64,000 nucleotides of DNA from Bacteroidota bacterium (GTDB lineage: Bacteria; Bacteroidota; Bacteroidia; Chitinophagales; Chitinophagaceae): NCBI GenBank assembly GCA_018268085.1, contig JAFDXE010000016.1:1-64000 (forward strand). The letters run 5' to 3'. The position numbers and the translations under genes were made by a program. Below the pieces are notes generated by a model, which made no database searches, had not been told where the DNA came from, and worked only from the letters and a program-made list of their open reading frames with translations. Position 1 is the first letter of the stretch; each line of letters opens with the position of its first letter. Shown here piece by piece: positions 44,816-53,721 of the stretch.

Positions 44816-45826
44816 TTAATAACTCCAGAGGTCTTGTTCGTAATTAAAAATCTTTTCTTTGATTGTTTCTCCTTCGAGTAACTGAAGAATTCCGTTTTCC
44901 TGTAATCCGGGAATATTCCTTATTTGCAGGTCGTATGGATTGTCCATAGAGCTTTTGATTATCCTTCCGCTGAACATGCGGCTTTCAAACAAATCATCCC
45001 ATGTCATGCGTGCTCCATAGTTTTTTCCATTATACACTTCGTATTTAGCGAAGATCGGCCTCATATCAGGATAATAAACCCAGAAAAGTTCAGTTGGTCC
45101 CAGATCAATACCCTGTGAAGTAATAACATTCTTCACTGGAGCGATTCCGAGTATCCGCCAGAACAGGCGTGAGCTTTCTTTATCAAAGATCACCTCTTCT
45201 TTAATTCTGAATTTGTAGAATGAGTCGAGGTTGATTTCAGGACGTACTTTTTTTGTACCGGTTTGGTTACCATTTTCGTCGAAGATTGGAATTTCAATTT
45301 CATCCCCTCCGATTGCTTTGGCAACTTCCCCTTTTGTCATTGGTGTAGTAAAACGATCATCAATACTATTGAAAGCTGTTACCAGGCTATCCTGTATAGA
45401 CTGCATCAGTATTGAAATAAAACGTTGATTACCGTTGTCTTCTTCTGCATTGTAGTTGAAGGGCATATTTATTTTTTCCCTTGTATCAATTTCACGCCAA
45501 ACTCTATGGCGCCAAACCGCATCATCTGCACGAATATTTTCATAATCCAACGGCATTTTATCCTTTAAAGCTGTTTCGTCAACTGCTGCATCACGCCTCA
45601 TTGATTTCTTAACCTGTTTGATAGGCAAACTATCATTTACCGGTGGAGCAACTACAGCTGCAGCTACCGTATCGGCAGTGGCTGCTGAAGTTTCAATTTT
45701 AGCGTTTGTTTTAGCTTTAGTTGTTCTTTTGGTAGACTTACGTCCTTTTTTCTGAGCCATTGCAGCATCTGCAAAGCCAGCAAACAAAACAACCAGGAAC
45801 AGGACTTTTAAAAACGTTTTTTTCAT
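44816..45826 (-). CDS. gldN: Type IX secretion/gliding protein GldN
   Basis: The 336-residue secreted protein has a signal peptide (MKKTFLKVLFLVVLFAGFAD, cleaved near AMA). A Lys/Thr/Ala-rich stretch follows, then the GldN/PorN domain (DDAVWRHRVWREIDTREKIN near 100-120 onward). GldN works with GldK as part of the periplasmic/outer-membrane ring of the type IX secretion system. I took the ATG at 45826; the longer reading overlaps gldM and lacks a signal peptide. It is last in the operon and followed by a terminator. Confidence 0.95.
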   Translation of the reverse strand: MKKTFLKVLFLVVLFAGFADAAMAQKKGRKSTKRTTKAKTNAKIETSAATADTVAAAVVAPPVNDSLPIKQVKKSMRRDAAVDETALKDKMPLDYENIRADDAVWRHRVWREIDTREKINMPFNYNAEEDNGNQRFISILMQSIQDSLVTAFNSIDDRFTTPMTKGEVAKAIGGDEIEIPIFDENGNQTGTKKVRPEINLDSFYKFRIKEEVIFDKESSRLFWRILGIAPVKNVITSQGIDLGPTELFWVYYPDMRPIFAKYEVYNGKNYGARMTWDDLFESRMFSGRIIKSSMDNPYDLQIRNIPGLQENGILQLLEGETIKEKIFNYEQDLWSY

Positions 45827-45836
45827 AGTATTAAAA

Positions 45837-47369
45837 TTAATATAGGGCGATTGATTTACCATCGATGCTTCTCACGCCATCAGGACCCTGTACCTTAACG
45901 TTGTCGAAAGTAACAACAGATCCAGGTTGACATCTTGAGAAGAAAGAAATGATTGGCGCCAGGCTGTTTCCGGAAATTGCACTTGTTACAACGTTAGGAA
46001 AACCGGCTCCTGAAAAATAAACAGTAGCACTAACCACTTTAAACTGCAGATCGAAATCGAAATTCTCAAGTTCAGCACGGCAGAACTGTTGGTTTTTGAA
46101 TTCAACAGAAGGCATCCTTACCTTACCAGTACCTACTTTAAATACAGGATCTGGAATTTTCTTAACCCTGAATTCAAAAGTACTTGGCTTTCCCTGTGGA
46201 GAAACTGTAATTTTAGCAGGTCCGATTTGCGTTACACGAACGGTTCTTTTAGATCCAGTACCTGTAATTGTACCACCAGTCATGCTTACGGTTGTTTTGT
46301 CCCATCCTGTTGGCGAGCCGATAGTAACCGGATTGTCAACACCAATATAAAACACATTCATTTTATCAAGCATAACCGCTGCACCACCAGGTGTACCTAC
46401 AGTATATTCAACGTCTTTTTCGAGCTTATCTTGCGTTCCGTCAGGTTTTGTGTATGAGATAGACACGTGTACTTTTTGATTTCCACCTCCAGAAACGTTG
46501 AATTTCTTTTCAGCTACGCCTTTCTCATTTAATGCTGTTGGCGTGCCACCTATGGAAATTACAGGTTTTGATGCATCATTAAATGCTCCTACACCTGCAG
46601 TCACAACCAACTCTTCACCTGGCATCAGATAAGTTGAGTTAGCAGTTGCAATTGGTTCAAATTTATTAAGAATAAACTTCACAGCTCCAACTTGCGTATG
46701 ACAAAAACCTGAAACCAGATTTTCTGCATTTTTCACGTTGTTTTGGAACTTGCTTAAAAGAGTAAGTGCAGCTACAGTTGGTGTCATGTGGAAGAATGCC
46801 TCTGTAAATTCTTTCTGCTTTCCATCCTGTCCGATTTGAGGAGACACGTCAACAGGGAAAGTTTTCTCGTACTGTTTCCTTATTTCCGGATCGATATCAA
46901 GCATAGCTTTTGTATATGCTTTCAACCTGTTTTCTAATTCAGGTCCTTGCTTTTTACCACCTTCACCATTTCCAAATAAACGGGTTGCAGCTTCAAGGTC
47001 ATCTTCTTTAAATTGTTCTACTTGTTTACCATCAACATCAACCATTTTGGAACCTGCTTCCTTTTTTAGATCAAGTTTCAACTGATCGATATATGCGCTC
47101 ATATCGGAAGAAAGCTTTCTTGCTTTTTCAGCTCTTTCGTTCCAATAGGTTGCTTTTTCCCTTGTACCCGCATCTTCCATTTTAGCCTTCAAGGATTCAT
47201 AAATAGTTGCATTTGCTGCGGTAAGGTTTGTATTTGAAGTGATAAGACTTTTGTCCACCACTTTAAATGCGTTCAAAATTTCAGATGATACGTTCAGTGC
47301 CAGAAGTGCTGTTAACACCAGGTACATCAGGTTAATCATCTTCTGCCGGGGCTCTTTAGGTAAAGCCAT
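45837..47369 (-). CDS. gldM: Type IX secretion motor protein GldM
   Basis: The 510-residue protein has one N-terminal membrane helix (about 14-33: MINLMYLVLTALLALNVS) and a long periplasmic part with several beta domains. GldL and GldM form the proton-driven inner-membrane motor that powers type IX secretion and gliding. The N-terminal MALPKEPRQKMINLMYLV is the family hallmark. The gene lies 59 bp after gldL; gldN follows 10 bp after its stop. Confidence 0.97.
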   Translation of the reverse strand: MALPKEPRQKMINLMYLVLTALLALNVSSEILNAFKVVDKSLITSNTNLTAANATIYESLKAKMEDAGTREKATYWNERAEKARKLSSDMSAYIDQLKLDLKKEAGSKMVDVDGKQVEQFKEDDLEAATRLFGNGEGGKKQGPELENRLKAYTKAMLDIDPEIRKQYEKTFPVDVSPQIGQDGKQKEFTEAFFHMTPTVAALTLLSKFQNNVKNAENLVSGFCHTQVGAVKFILNKFEPIATANSTYLMPGEELVVTAGVGAFNDASKPVISIGGTPTALNEKGVAEKKFNVSGGGNQKVHVSISYTKPDGTQDKLEKDVEYTVGTPGGAAVMLDKMNVFYIGVDNPVTIGSPTGWDKTTVSMTGGTITGTGSKRTVRVTQIGPAKITVSPQGKPSTFEFRVKKIPDPVFKVGTGKVRMPSVEFKNQQFCRAELENFDFDLQFKVVSATVYFSGAGFPNVVTSAISGNSLAPIISFFSRCQPGSVVTFDNVKVQGPDGVRSIDGKSIALY

Positions 47370-47428
47370 AACGAATAGATATTATAATGTTTTATGAATA
47401 TTGTTTGGAATCTAAAAGCATGGATGAA

Positions 47429-48193
47429 TTATCTTCCCTGCATAGCACTCAGCATATTTCCATAAACTGAATTCAGTTTGCTCAGGTTATTTGCTAACGC
47501 ACCAATTTGTTCTTTAGCTTTATTTGCATCATCAACGCTGCTCATCATAGCCTGGCTGGCTTCTGCCATTTTACCGTAGAAACCATTCAATGCTTTCAGG
47601 TGATTGTTGCTTTCTTTTAATTCCAGTTCATAGATAGTATTTAAAGAACCGAGATTTTTTGTAAGAACCTGTACCTGCTCGTGGAAACCTTTTGCACTTT
47701 CAGATGCATTGTTGAAAGAAGCCATTGTATTAGCACTGCTGGTAAATGCACTTGCCATTGTACCGATTGCTGCAGTAGCTGCTTTGGTTTTTTCGCTGAA
47801 ATCGCTGGTGTTTTTAACCACAGTACTTACATCTGTAATACCTGAAACTGTAGAACCCAGTTTCTGGAATCCTTCGCCTAATTTTTTCAAGTTAGCAGGA
47901 GTAATGTCAGCTTCCTGAAGCATTTTATCCATAGAATTCAAAGCTGGATTACCTACTGGTACTGCTTTAGCTCCATGTGCTTCAAATTCTTCCTTAACTG
48001 GTGGATAAATTAAATAGAGAATACCGTAAAGAAGGAAGATCAAAGCTTCAGTGTATAACCCGATCTTCAGCCAAAGATCTGCAATTGGCGTATGAAGAAT
48101 TTTTTGTAACGCACCAAAGATAACCGCTGCTGCGGCAATAGAAACTGCAACATCCATCCATTTACTAACGTTAGAAGGAATTTTAACTGACAT
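47429..48193 (-). CDS. gldL: Type IX secretion motor protein GldL
   Basis: The 254-residue inner-membrane protein has two helices (about 13-30 and 38-60) and a long cytoplasmic coiled-coil-rich tail (from about 70). The second helix contains the acidic residue GLYTEALIFLLYG that is believed to carry protons. With GldM it makes the motor. It follows gldK after a 129-bp gap that holds a perfect 19-bp hairpin. Confidence 0.97.
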   Translation of the reverse strand: MSVKIPSNVSKWMDVAVSIAAAAVIFGALQKILHTPIADLWLKIGLYTEALIFLLYGILYLIYPPVKEEFEAHGAKAVPVGNPALNSMDKMLQEADITPANLKKLGEGFQKLGSTVSGITDVSTVVKNTSDFSEKTKAATAAIGTMASAFTSSANTMASFNNASESAKGFHEQVQVLTKNLGSLNTIYELELKESNNHLKALNGFYGKMAEASQAMMSSVDDANKAKEQIGALANNLSKLNSVYGNMLSAMQGR

Positions 48194-48245
48194 GTTTTTT
48201 AAAATTTAGGTTTTAAGTGGGATTGTTTGTTTGTAAATATTTGAG

Positions 48246-48289
48246 AATAATAACCCGTTTTTAATTTGACTTAAAAACGGGTTATTATT
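48246..48289. repeat. Perfect 19-bp inverted repeat between gldK and gldL
   Basis: Arms AATAATAACCCGTTTTTAA (48246-48264) and TTAAAAACGGGTTATTATT (48271-48289) flank a 6-nt loop (TTTGAC). The pairing has no mismatch. No T tract follows on the minus strand, so it is not a plain terminator; it could stabilise the upstream gldK RNA or cause partial termination. Confidence 0.9.
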
Positions 48290-48322
48290 ACAGTAATTCG
48301 TTATTAGAAATTTAATCGATTG

Positions 48323-49609
48323 TTATCTTTTTTTAGCAGCAGGAGGTAAATCAATTACACAACGAAATCCAATGTATGATTTTGATGTGTCCTGGTACTC
48401 GTATGAACGGGTACTAACCTGTAAGAAATTTGCAACATCTTTCCAGCTTCCTCCACGTACTACTTTACGTTTCATCCTTGGAGGGTCAGATTCTTTTGCA
48501 TTCCAGCGAATATCAGGGTTAAGGTCGTGTTGGAAATTATATCCACCTTCGTAGTAAAGAGAAGCAGTCCATTCTGCAACGTTTCCGGCCATATTATATA
48601 AACCGAAATCATTTGGCCAGTAAGCATCTGCTCTTACAGTATATAAACCACCGTCTTCAGGATAATTACCACGACCAGGTTTGAAGTTGGCTAGCAAACA
48701 TCCTTTTTTGTTTCTCAAATAAGGACCTCCCCAAGGATAAGGAGACTGAGAGCGTCCACCTCTTGCGGCATATTCCCACTGTGCCTCATTGGGTAACCTG
48801 AAGTCAGATTCAGGAGTTCTTTTCTTTGATTCCAAAAATGAAGTAAGGTAATGCGTACGCCATTCGCAAAACGCAGTAGCTTGTTTCCAGTTCACACCTA
48901 CTACAGGAAAATTTCCGTAGGCTGGGTGATTGTAATATTTTTTGGCCATTGGTTCGTTGTACGAGTAAGAGAAGTCTCTTATCCAGCACAATGAATCAGG
49001 ATAAACCGGAATCTTTTGCTTTACAATATATGCAGAACGCGGAATGGTTACATCCCTGTTTTGAGCAGCAGCTTTGTAGTCAAAAATTTCAGACTGGTAA
49101 ACTATTTTATTTGCATCAAGTTCCTTCTTGCCAAAAATGCGGTTATCTGGCGTTACAATAATTGCATCAATTTTTTCAATGGTGGCTTTATCACCCCATT
49201 TGATTGTTTTAGCTTTTTTCCAATCAACATATTCGTTTCCATCAGCACCCTGCTTTACATACCCCATAAGCTTGGCTGCGATAGAATCTCTTACCCAATT
49301 GGTAAACTGACGATATTCATTGTTGGTAATTTCAGTAGCATCCATCCAGAAGCCACTTATTGAAACCTGCTTATTACGGGCAGTGTAGGCGTAGTTAACA
49401 TCTTCATCGCTTGGTCCCATGTGGAAAGTTCCTGGTGGAATATACACCATACCCAAAGGACGGGTCAGGTTCCATCTCACACCGGGGGCTACTCCATGAA
49501 GCTGTCCGTCATTCGGAAGGGAGCTTCCTTTACTTTTTGAGCTCTTACAGCTACTTGTCGTTGCTGCGATAGCGATAACAGCTATCAAGTAAAACAACCG
49601 ATTGTTCAT
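48323..49609 (-). CDS. gldK: Type IX secretion lipoprotein GldK
   Basis: The 428-residue lipoprotein has a lipobox at TTSSC (Cys21) and a formylglycine-generating-enzyme-like (SUMF1) domain: YIPPGTFHMG, DATEITNNEYRQF, LPNEAQWEYAARGG, MAGNVAEWTASLYY, GFRCV. GldK sits at the outer membrane in a ring with GldN. The FGE fold is used here structurally, not for sulfatase activation. It is the first gene of gldKLMN. No porP/sprF homologue precedes it, unlike in Porphyromonas. Confidence 0.96.
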   Translation of the reverse strand: MNNRLFYLIAVIAIAATTSSCKSSKSKGSSLPNDGQLHGVAPGVRWNLTRPLGMVYIPPGTFHMGPSDEDVNYAYTARNKQVSISGFWMDATEITNNEYRQFTNWVRDSIAAKLMGYVKQGADGNEYVDWKKAKTIKWGDKATIEKIDAIIVTPDNRIFGKKELDANKIVYQSEIFDYKAAAQNRDVTIPRSAYIVKQKIPVYPDSLCWIRDFSYSYNEPMAKKYYNHPAYGNFPVVGVNWKQATAFCEWRTHYLTSFLESKKRTPESDFRLPNEAQWEYAARGGRSQSPYPWGGPYLRNKKGCLLANFKPGRGNYPEDGGLYTVRADAYWPNDFGLYNMAGNVAEWTASLYYEGGYNFQHDLNPDIRWNAKESDPPRMKRKVVRGGSWKDVANFLQVSTRSYEYQDTSKSYIGFRCVIDLPPAAKKR

Positions 49610-49635
49610 TTTAATTATACTTTGAGGGTAATGGG

Positions 49636-49643
49636 CAAATGTA
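49636..49643 (-). promoter_or_regulatory. Bacteroidota -7 element upstream of gldK
   Basis: The minus strand reads TACATTTG, an exact TAnnTTTG match, about 27 bp before the gldK ATG, predicting a 5' leader of about 20 nt. The -33 TTG is not clear. Confidence 0.5.
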
Positions 49644-49760
49644 ATGATTATTTTGATTCATTATCATTTTGGATTTTGATTCCAATAAAATTTTTTACAC
49701 AAATTTTTGTGCCCAATTATCATAAACGGCTAAGTTATTTAAATATTGTGAACATAAACA

Positions 49761-51833
49761 TTATTTCCGTGTAATTTTTAGCAACTGGTAAAAGGCTTCA
49801 ATATCCTCTACTGGCGGACTACAACTGTAATTAGAACATACGTAAATTAACGGCTTTTCACCGTACGTTTTATCCCTGAAAACAGGTAGTTTTCCCTGTA
49901 CTTCGGCACTATGCAGAACCTTTCCCGGCAGGTAAGTTTTCTGCAAGCTGCAAAATAATTTTTGCTGATTTTTGCCTGTAATAATGATCTCCTTAGTACC
50001 TGAAACTTGTTGCTGTATCAACTGGCACCAGTACCCAAACGATGATGGATATCCGATTATTATTTCCTGCATCACATTTAGCATATTATTAGCAATTGCC
50101 CACCATTTACGGTTGTCCGAAACCAGAGAAAGATAAAAGAGATTGCCAGCCATAATGCTATTGCCAGATGCTGTTGCCCCATCATACATTTCAATTTTCC
50201 GGGCTATAATATCCTGCTGGTTTTTATGTGTGTAGTAAAAAAAACCGTTCTCCTCACTATAAAAATGCTGCAGCACAAAATCGGTTGTTTTGATCGCGTT
50301 CAATAAAAATTCTTCCCCGGGAACGATTTGTTGAAGATCAATACATGCCTGAATGAAAGCAGCGTAATCGTCTAAATATGCAGGGTGTTTTGCTGTTTGA
50401 TTTTTAAAACTGTGATACCGCAACAAACCATTTTCACTGAAATTATTAACCAGAAACTGATACAATTGAATGGCTTCCTGTTTGTACAATTCATTGCCTG
50501 AAACGGCTGAAGATTTGCAAAATGCCGTTAGTAAAAGCGCATTCCATCCCAGCAGCATTTTATCGTCTGTAGCTGGTCGTACTCTTTTATTCCGCACTGC
50601 TAATAACCGGGTTGATGCAGCACTGATATTTTGTTTCAGTTTTTCAATTTCAATACCGGATTCTTCCGACAACTGCTCCCAGGATGTTTGAATGCTCAAT
50701 ATATTTTTATGTTCCCAGTTTCCATTCGTAGTTACGCCAAATCTTTTGCAAAAAATTTCCGAATCAGATCCGAGTATGTTGTCTATTTCCTCTTTAGTCC
50801 ACACATAGAATTTTCCTTCAACCCCTTCACTGTCGGCATCAATGGCTGCGTAAAAACCTCCATCGGCATCTTTCATTTCCCGAATAAGAAATTCGATCGT
50901 TTTGTCAATTGAATCCTTATAAAGTTCGTTGCCTGTTACCAGGTAGGCATCGCACAAAACACTTACCAGCAGTGCATTGTCGTATAACATCTTCTCAAAA
51001 TGAGGAACAAGCCAATTTGTATCTGTGCTGTACCTCGATAACCCTCCCCCTATCTGGTCGTAGATGCCCCCGTGCAACATTTTTCGCAGAGATAGTTCTG
51101 CCTGTTGCAATGATTGCTCATCTTTGTTTAAAAACGAATTCTGTAACAAAAACTGCAGAATAAAAGTCTGCGGAAATTTAGGTGCTCTTCCAAATCCTCC
51201 CTCTTGTGTATCGGCCTGTTTCAATATATTGCCTACAATCTGGCTAATATGATTTTGCGTGTACCCGTTACTGTCATCAACTCCGGCAGGCTGTATTTTC
51301 CGGGATAAAAAACCAGAAGCTGTACTGATGTGTTCAAGTAAAATAGCCGCCTGCTTTTCCACTTCGCTTCGCTTATTTTCCCATAAATCCTTAATAAAAA
51401 CAAGTACATCTTTCCAGGAGGCACGGTTAAACGCTTTTACAGGAGGAAAGTAAGTCCCCCCATAAAATGGTCGTGCATCAGTTGTAAGAAAAACATTTAA
51501 GGGCCACCCGCCGTTTCCGGCTATTGCCTGTACAGCATCCATATAAATATGATCCAGGTCTGGTCGTTCTTCCCGGTCGATTTTAATGTTGATAAAATGC
51601 TCATTCATGTACGCGGCTACGGATTCGTCTTCAAAGCTCTCCCGCTCCATTACATGGCACCAGTGGCAGGCGGAGTATCCAATACTTACCAAAATTGGTT
51701 TGTCGGCTTTACGGGCAAGGCTAAGTGCTTTTTCACCCCATGGATGCCATTGAACAGGATTATGGGCGTGCTGCAATAAATAAGGACTTGACTCGTGGAT
51801 GAGTTCGTTGGTGAAAGCATGAGGATTCTTCAT
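49761..51833 (-). CDS. DUF255 thioredoxin-like protein (YyaL/SPATA20 family)
   Basis: The 690-residue protein has an N-terminal thioredoxin-like domain of the DUF255 family with CHWCHVM near residue 57 ([19 protein letters not shown]) and [19 protein letters not shown]. The rest is an (alpha/alpha)6-barrel of six-hairpin glycosidase or epimerase type ([20 protein letters not shown]). It is cytoplasmic, without a signal peptide. The function is unknown although the family is widespread. The gene lies 151 bp before gldK, which has its own promoter, and 58 bp after hemD. Confidence 0.92.
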   Translation of the reverse strand: MKNPHAFTNELIHESSPYLLQHAHNPVQWHPWGEKALSLARKADKPILVSIGYSACHWCHVMERESFEDESVAAYMNEHFINIKIDREERPDLDHIYMDAVQAIAGNGGWPLNVFLTTDARPFYGGTYFPPVKAFNRASWKDVLVFIKDLWENKRSEVEKQAAILLEHISTASGFLSRKIQPAGVDDSNGYTQNHISQIVGNILKQADTQEGGFGRAPKFPQTFILQFLLQNSFLNKDEQSLQQAELSLRKMLHGGIYDQIGGGLSRYSTDTNWLVPHFEKMLYDNALLVSVLCDAYLVTGNELYKDSIDKTIEFLIREMKDADGGFYAAIDADSEGVEGKFYVWTKEEIDNILGSDSEIFCKRFGVTTNGNWEHKNILSIQTSWEQLSEESGIEIEKLKQNISAASTRLLAVRNKRVRPATDDKMLLGWNALLLTAFCKSSAVSGNELYKQEAIQLYQFLVNNFSENGLLRYHSFKNQTAKHPAYLDDYAAFIQACIDLQQIVPGEEFLLNAIKTTDFVLQHFYSEENGFFYYTHKNQQDIIARKIEMYDGATASGNSIMAGNLFYLSLVSDNRKWWAIANNMLNVMQEIIIGYPSSFGYWCQLIQQQVSGTKEIIITGKNQQKLFCSLQKTYLPGKVLHSAEVQGKLPVFRDKTYGEKPLIYVCSNYSCSPPVEDIEAFYQLLKITRK

Positions 51834-51891
51834 TGCTTAAAATTAAACAATGACAAATACTATTCCTCCGCAATTAATAAATATCCGGGAG

Positions 51892-52677
51892 TTACTTTTT
51901 ATTTATTTCAAGGATAAATTTTTCAAGCGCACTTACCATACTAGGTGCCTGAGGTACCGGCGCTTTTATATCCAGCGTGAGTCCTGCATCTTCTGCTGCT
52001 TTGAAAGTATTAACACCGAATGCCCCGATGCGAGTACCATTCTGTTTGAATTTCGGGAAATTTTCAATCAAACTTTTCACCCCTCCGGGAGTAAAAAAAC
52101 ATATAACATCGTAGTTTTTCGCCACCACATCCTTCACATCATTGCTAACAATCTTATATAACACCGGTGTGGCATAACCGCAATTATGGCATTTGAGCCA
52201 GTTTGTGATCTCACTGTCGTAAGACTCAGAACAAGGGTACAAAAACTTCTCGTTGTCTTTATGCTTGTTGATTACATCAAAGAGGCTTTTGTTCAATCCG
52301 TCAGCGCCATAAAATACCTTTCTTTTCCTGTATAATATGAATTTCTGAAGATAAAGAGCAACTGATTCTGTAATGCAGAAATATTTTGTATCCTGGGATA
52401 CAGTTACTTTTAACTCCTCGCAAATGCGAAAAAAATGATCGATCGCATTCCTACTGGTGAAGATAACTGCACTGAAGGAAGCTATATCTATTTTTTGCTT
52501 TCTGAAGTCTTTTGCTGGTATCCCCTCCACAACAATAAAAGGATGAAAATCTAGCGTAAGATTATATTTCTTTGCCAGATCAAAGTAGGGTGACTTTATA
52601 CCTTCCGGCTTTGGTTGGGTTATAAGTACTTTAGTAACTGATTTACCGGCGGCTTTTTTCAGGTCGTTTTTTATCAT
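51892..52677 (-). CDS. hemD: Uroporphyrinogen-III synthase
   Basis: The 261-residue protein matches HemD, which closes and inverts ring D of hydroxymethylbilane in heme and corrin synthesis. It has the two-domain layout with AVIFTSRNAIDHFF near 75 and DVICFFTPGGVKSLIENF near 190. HemD is poorly conserved, and these two motifs are the best guides. I took the ATG at 52677 (MIKNDLKK). It follows the DUF4271 gene by 26 bp, a pairing I recall from other Bacteroidota. Confidence 0.88.
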   Translation of the reverse strand: MIKNDLKKAAGKSVTKVLITQPKPEGIKSPYFDLAKKYNLTLDFHPFIVVEGIPAKDFRKQKIDIASFSAVIFTSRNAIDHFFRICEELKVTVSQDTKYFCITESVALYLQKFILYRKRKVFYGADGLNKSLFDVINKHKDNEKFLYPCSESYDSEITNWLKCHNCGYATPVLYKIVSNDVKDVVAKNYDVICFFTPGGVKSLIENFPKFKQNGTRIGAFGVNTFKAAEDAGLTLDIKAPVPQAPSMVSALEKFILEINKK

Positions 52678-52703
52678 ACTAACGTTCCAATGGAGGCACA
52701 AAA

Positions 52704-53675
52704 TTACAAATTTTTACTCACAATAACCAATGCAAAACGATAAATCAACAAAAGAGGAAGAAGTTCGATACCGATTATGTATAATAAAAAATGAAGTCCA
52801 CTCACTTTCAACCTGTTTTGAAGTAACCCATAGGATCTGAAAAATCGCATCAGAAACATAAAAACAATTACCACAAATGAGATAATAACTGTTACGTTTA
52901 CCAGAGGGGCAGCAGAAAATGGCATAATGATCACTACCGGAACCAGGCATAATGCAATGATTTTATTAATGAGAAACACAATAAAAATATATGTTTCTGC
53001 CTCTTCCCTGTATCCTGTAAGCCAACCGGCAAATTTTAATGTACAGTATTTAACAAGATAAATCATCAACAAACCACCAATACAAATCGCCAGCAAATTC
53101 AAATTATTTATACCCGTTTTACCGAAGAAATTTAATAAGATGTACAGATACCAGCCCGCCACCAGGATAAAAAATATATTAAATAACAATGAGGGCAGCT
53201 TCGCCTGTAACAACTGGTCGGTAAGCTGACCCTGGCGAAGGGAAGTATTAAAAAATACCCTCACCAGATTTCCAAAATAACGTGGATAAGCCACTTTCAA
53301 GATGCCAAGGAACAGCATCAATGTTGCCAGAATATAAAACACTGCATCTTTCGATATGAACTTTCGTTGCGACTCAATATAGTTTACCGGTGTTCCCCCG
53401 GCATTTAAAAACTGGTTGGCTTTAATAATTTCATTCAGTGTTAATTGTTTTCTTACATGTTTAAGCGATGCATTTTTTGTATTTACCTTTTTTAAAGAAT
53501 CATTACGGATGCTATCCAATTGTACACTATCACCTATTAAAATAGGCATTTGCAGAAGGCTATCTTTTGAATTATTGGAAAGAGACGGCCGTTGAAGGGT
53601 ATCGCCCTTTTGTGCCTGCGCCAATACAGGTAATGCAAATAATAGAATCCATAAATAAAAAACCGGTTTCCGCAT
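52704..53675 (-). CDS. DUF4271 membrane protein
   Basis: The 323-residue protein has a signal-like N-terminus (MRKPVFYLWILLFALPVLAQ), a periplasmic linker of about 90 residues and then seven or so helices. The C-terminal GLHFLLYIIGIELLPLLLI is typical of DUF4271, a Bacteroidota-only family with no known activity. The position beside hemD is conserved in many genomes and hints at a role in tetrapyrrole or envelope biology. Start at the ATG 53675. Confidence 0.85.
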   Translation of the reverse strand: MRKPVFYLWILLFALPVLAQAQKGDTLQRPSLSNNSKDSLLQMPILIGDSVQLDSIRNDSLKKVNTKNASLKHVRKQLTLNEIIKANQFLNAGGTPVNYIESQRKFISKDAVFYILATLMLFLGILKVAYPRYFGNLVRVFFNTSLRQGQLTDQLLQAKLPSLLFNIFFILVAGWYLYILLNFFGKTGINNLNLLAICIGGLLMIYLVKYCTLKFAGWLTGYREEAETYIFIVFLINKIIALCLVPVVIIMPFSAAPLVNVTVIISFVVIVFMFLMRFFRSYGLLQNRLKVSGLHFLLYIIGIELLPLLLIYRFALVIVSKNL

Positions 53676-53721
53676 GCGCAGGTATTTCTGTTGTAAAATT
53701 ACTTGCAATCTGTAAATATTT

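Noticed and set aside
46089..46457. Plus-strand 122-residue frame within gldM
   Set aside because: Shadow of the conserved gldM gene; no signal or motif of its own.
44816..49609. gldKLMN as a novel system
   Set aside because: All four genes match the known type IX secretion motor and ring set; only the intergenic hairpin is unexplained.
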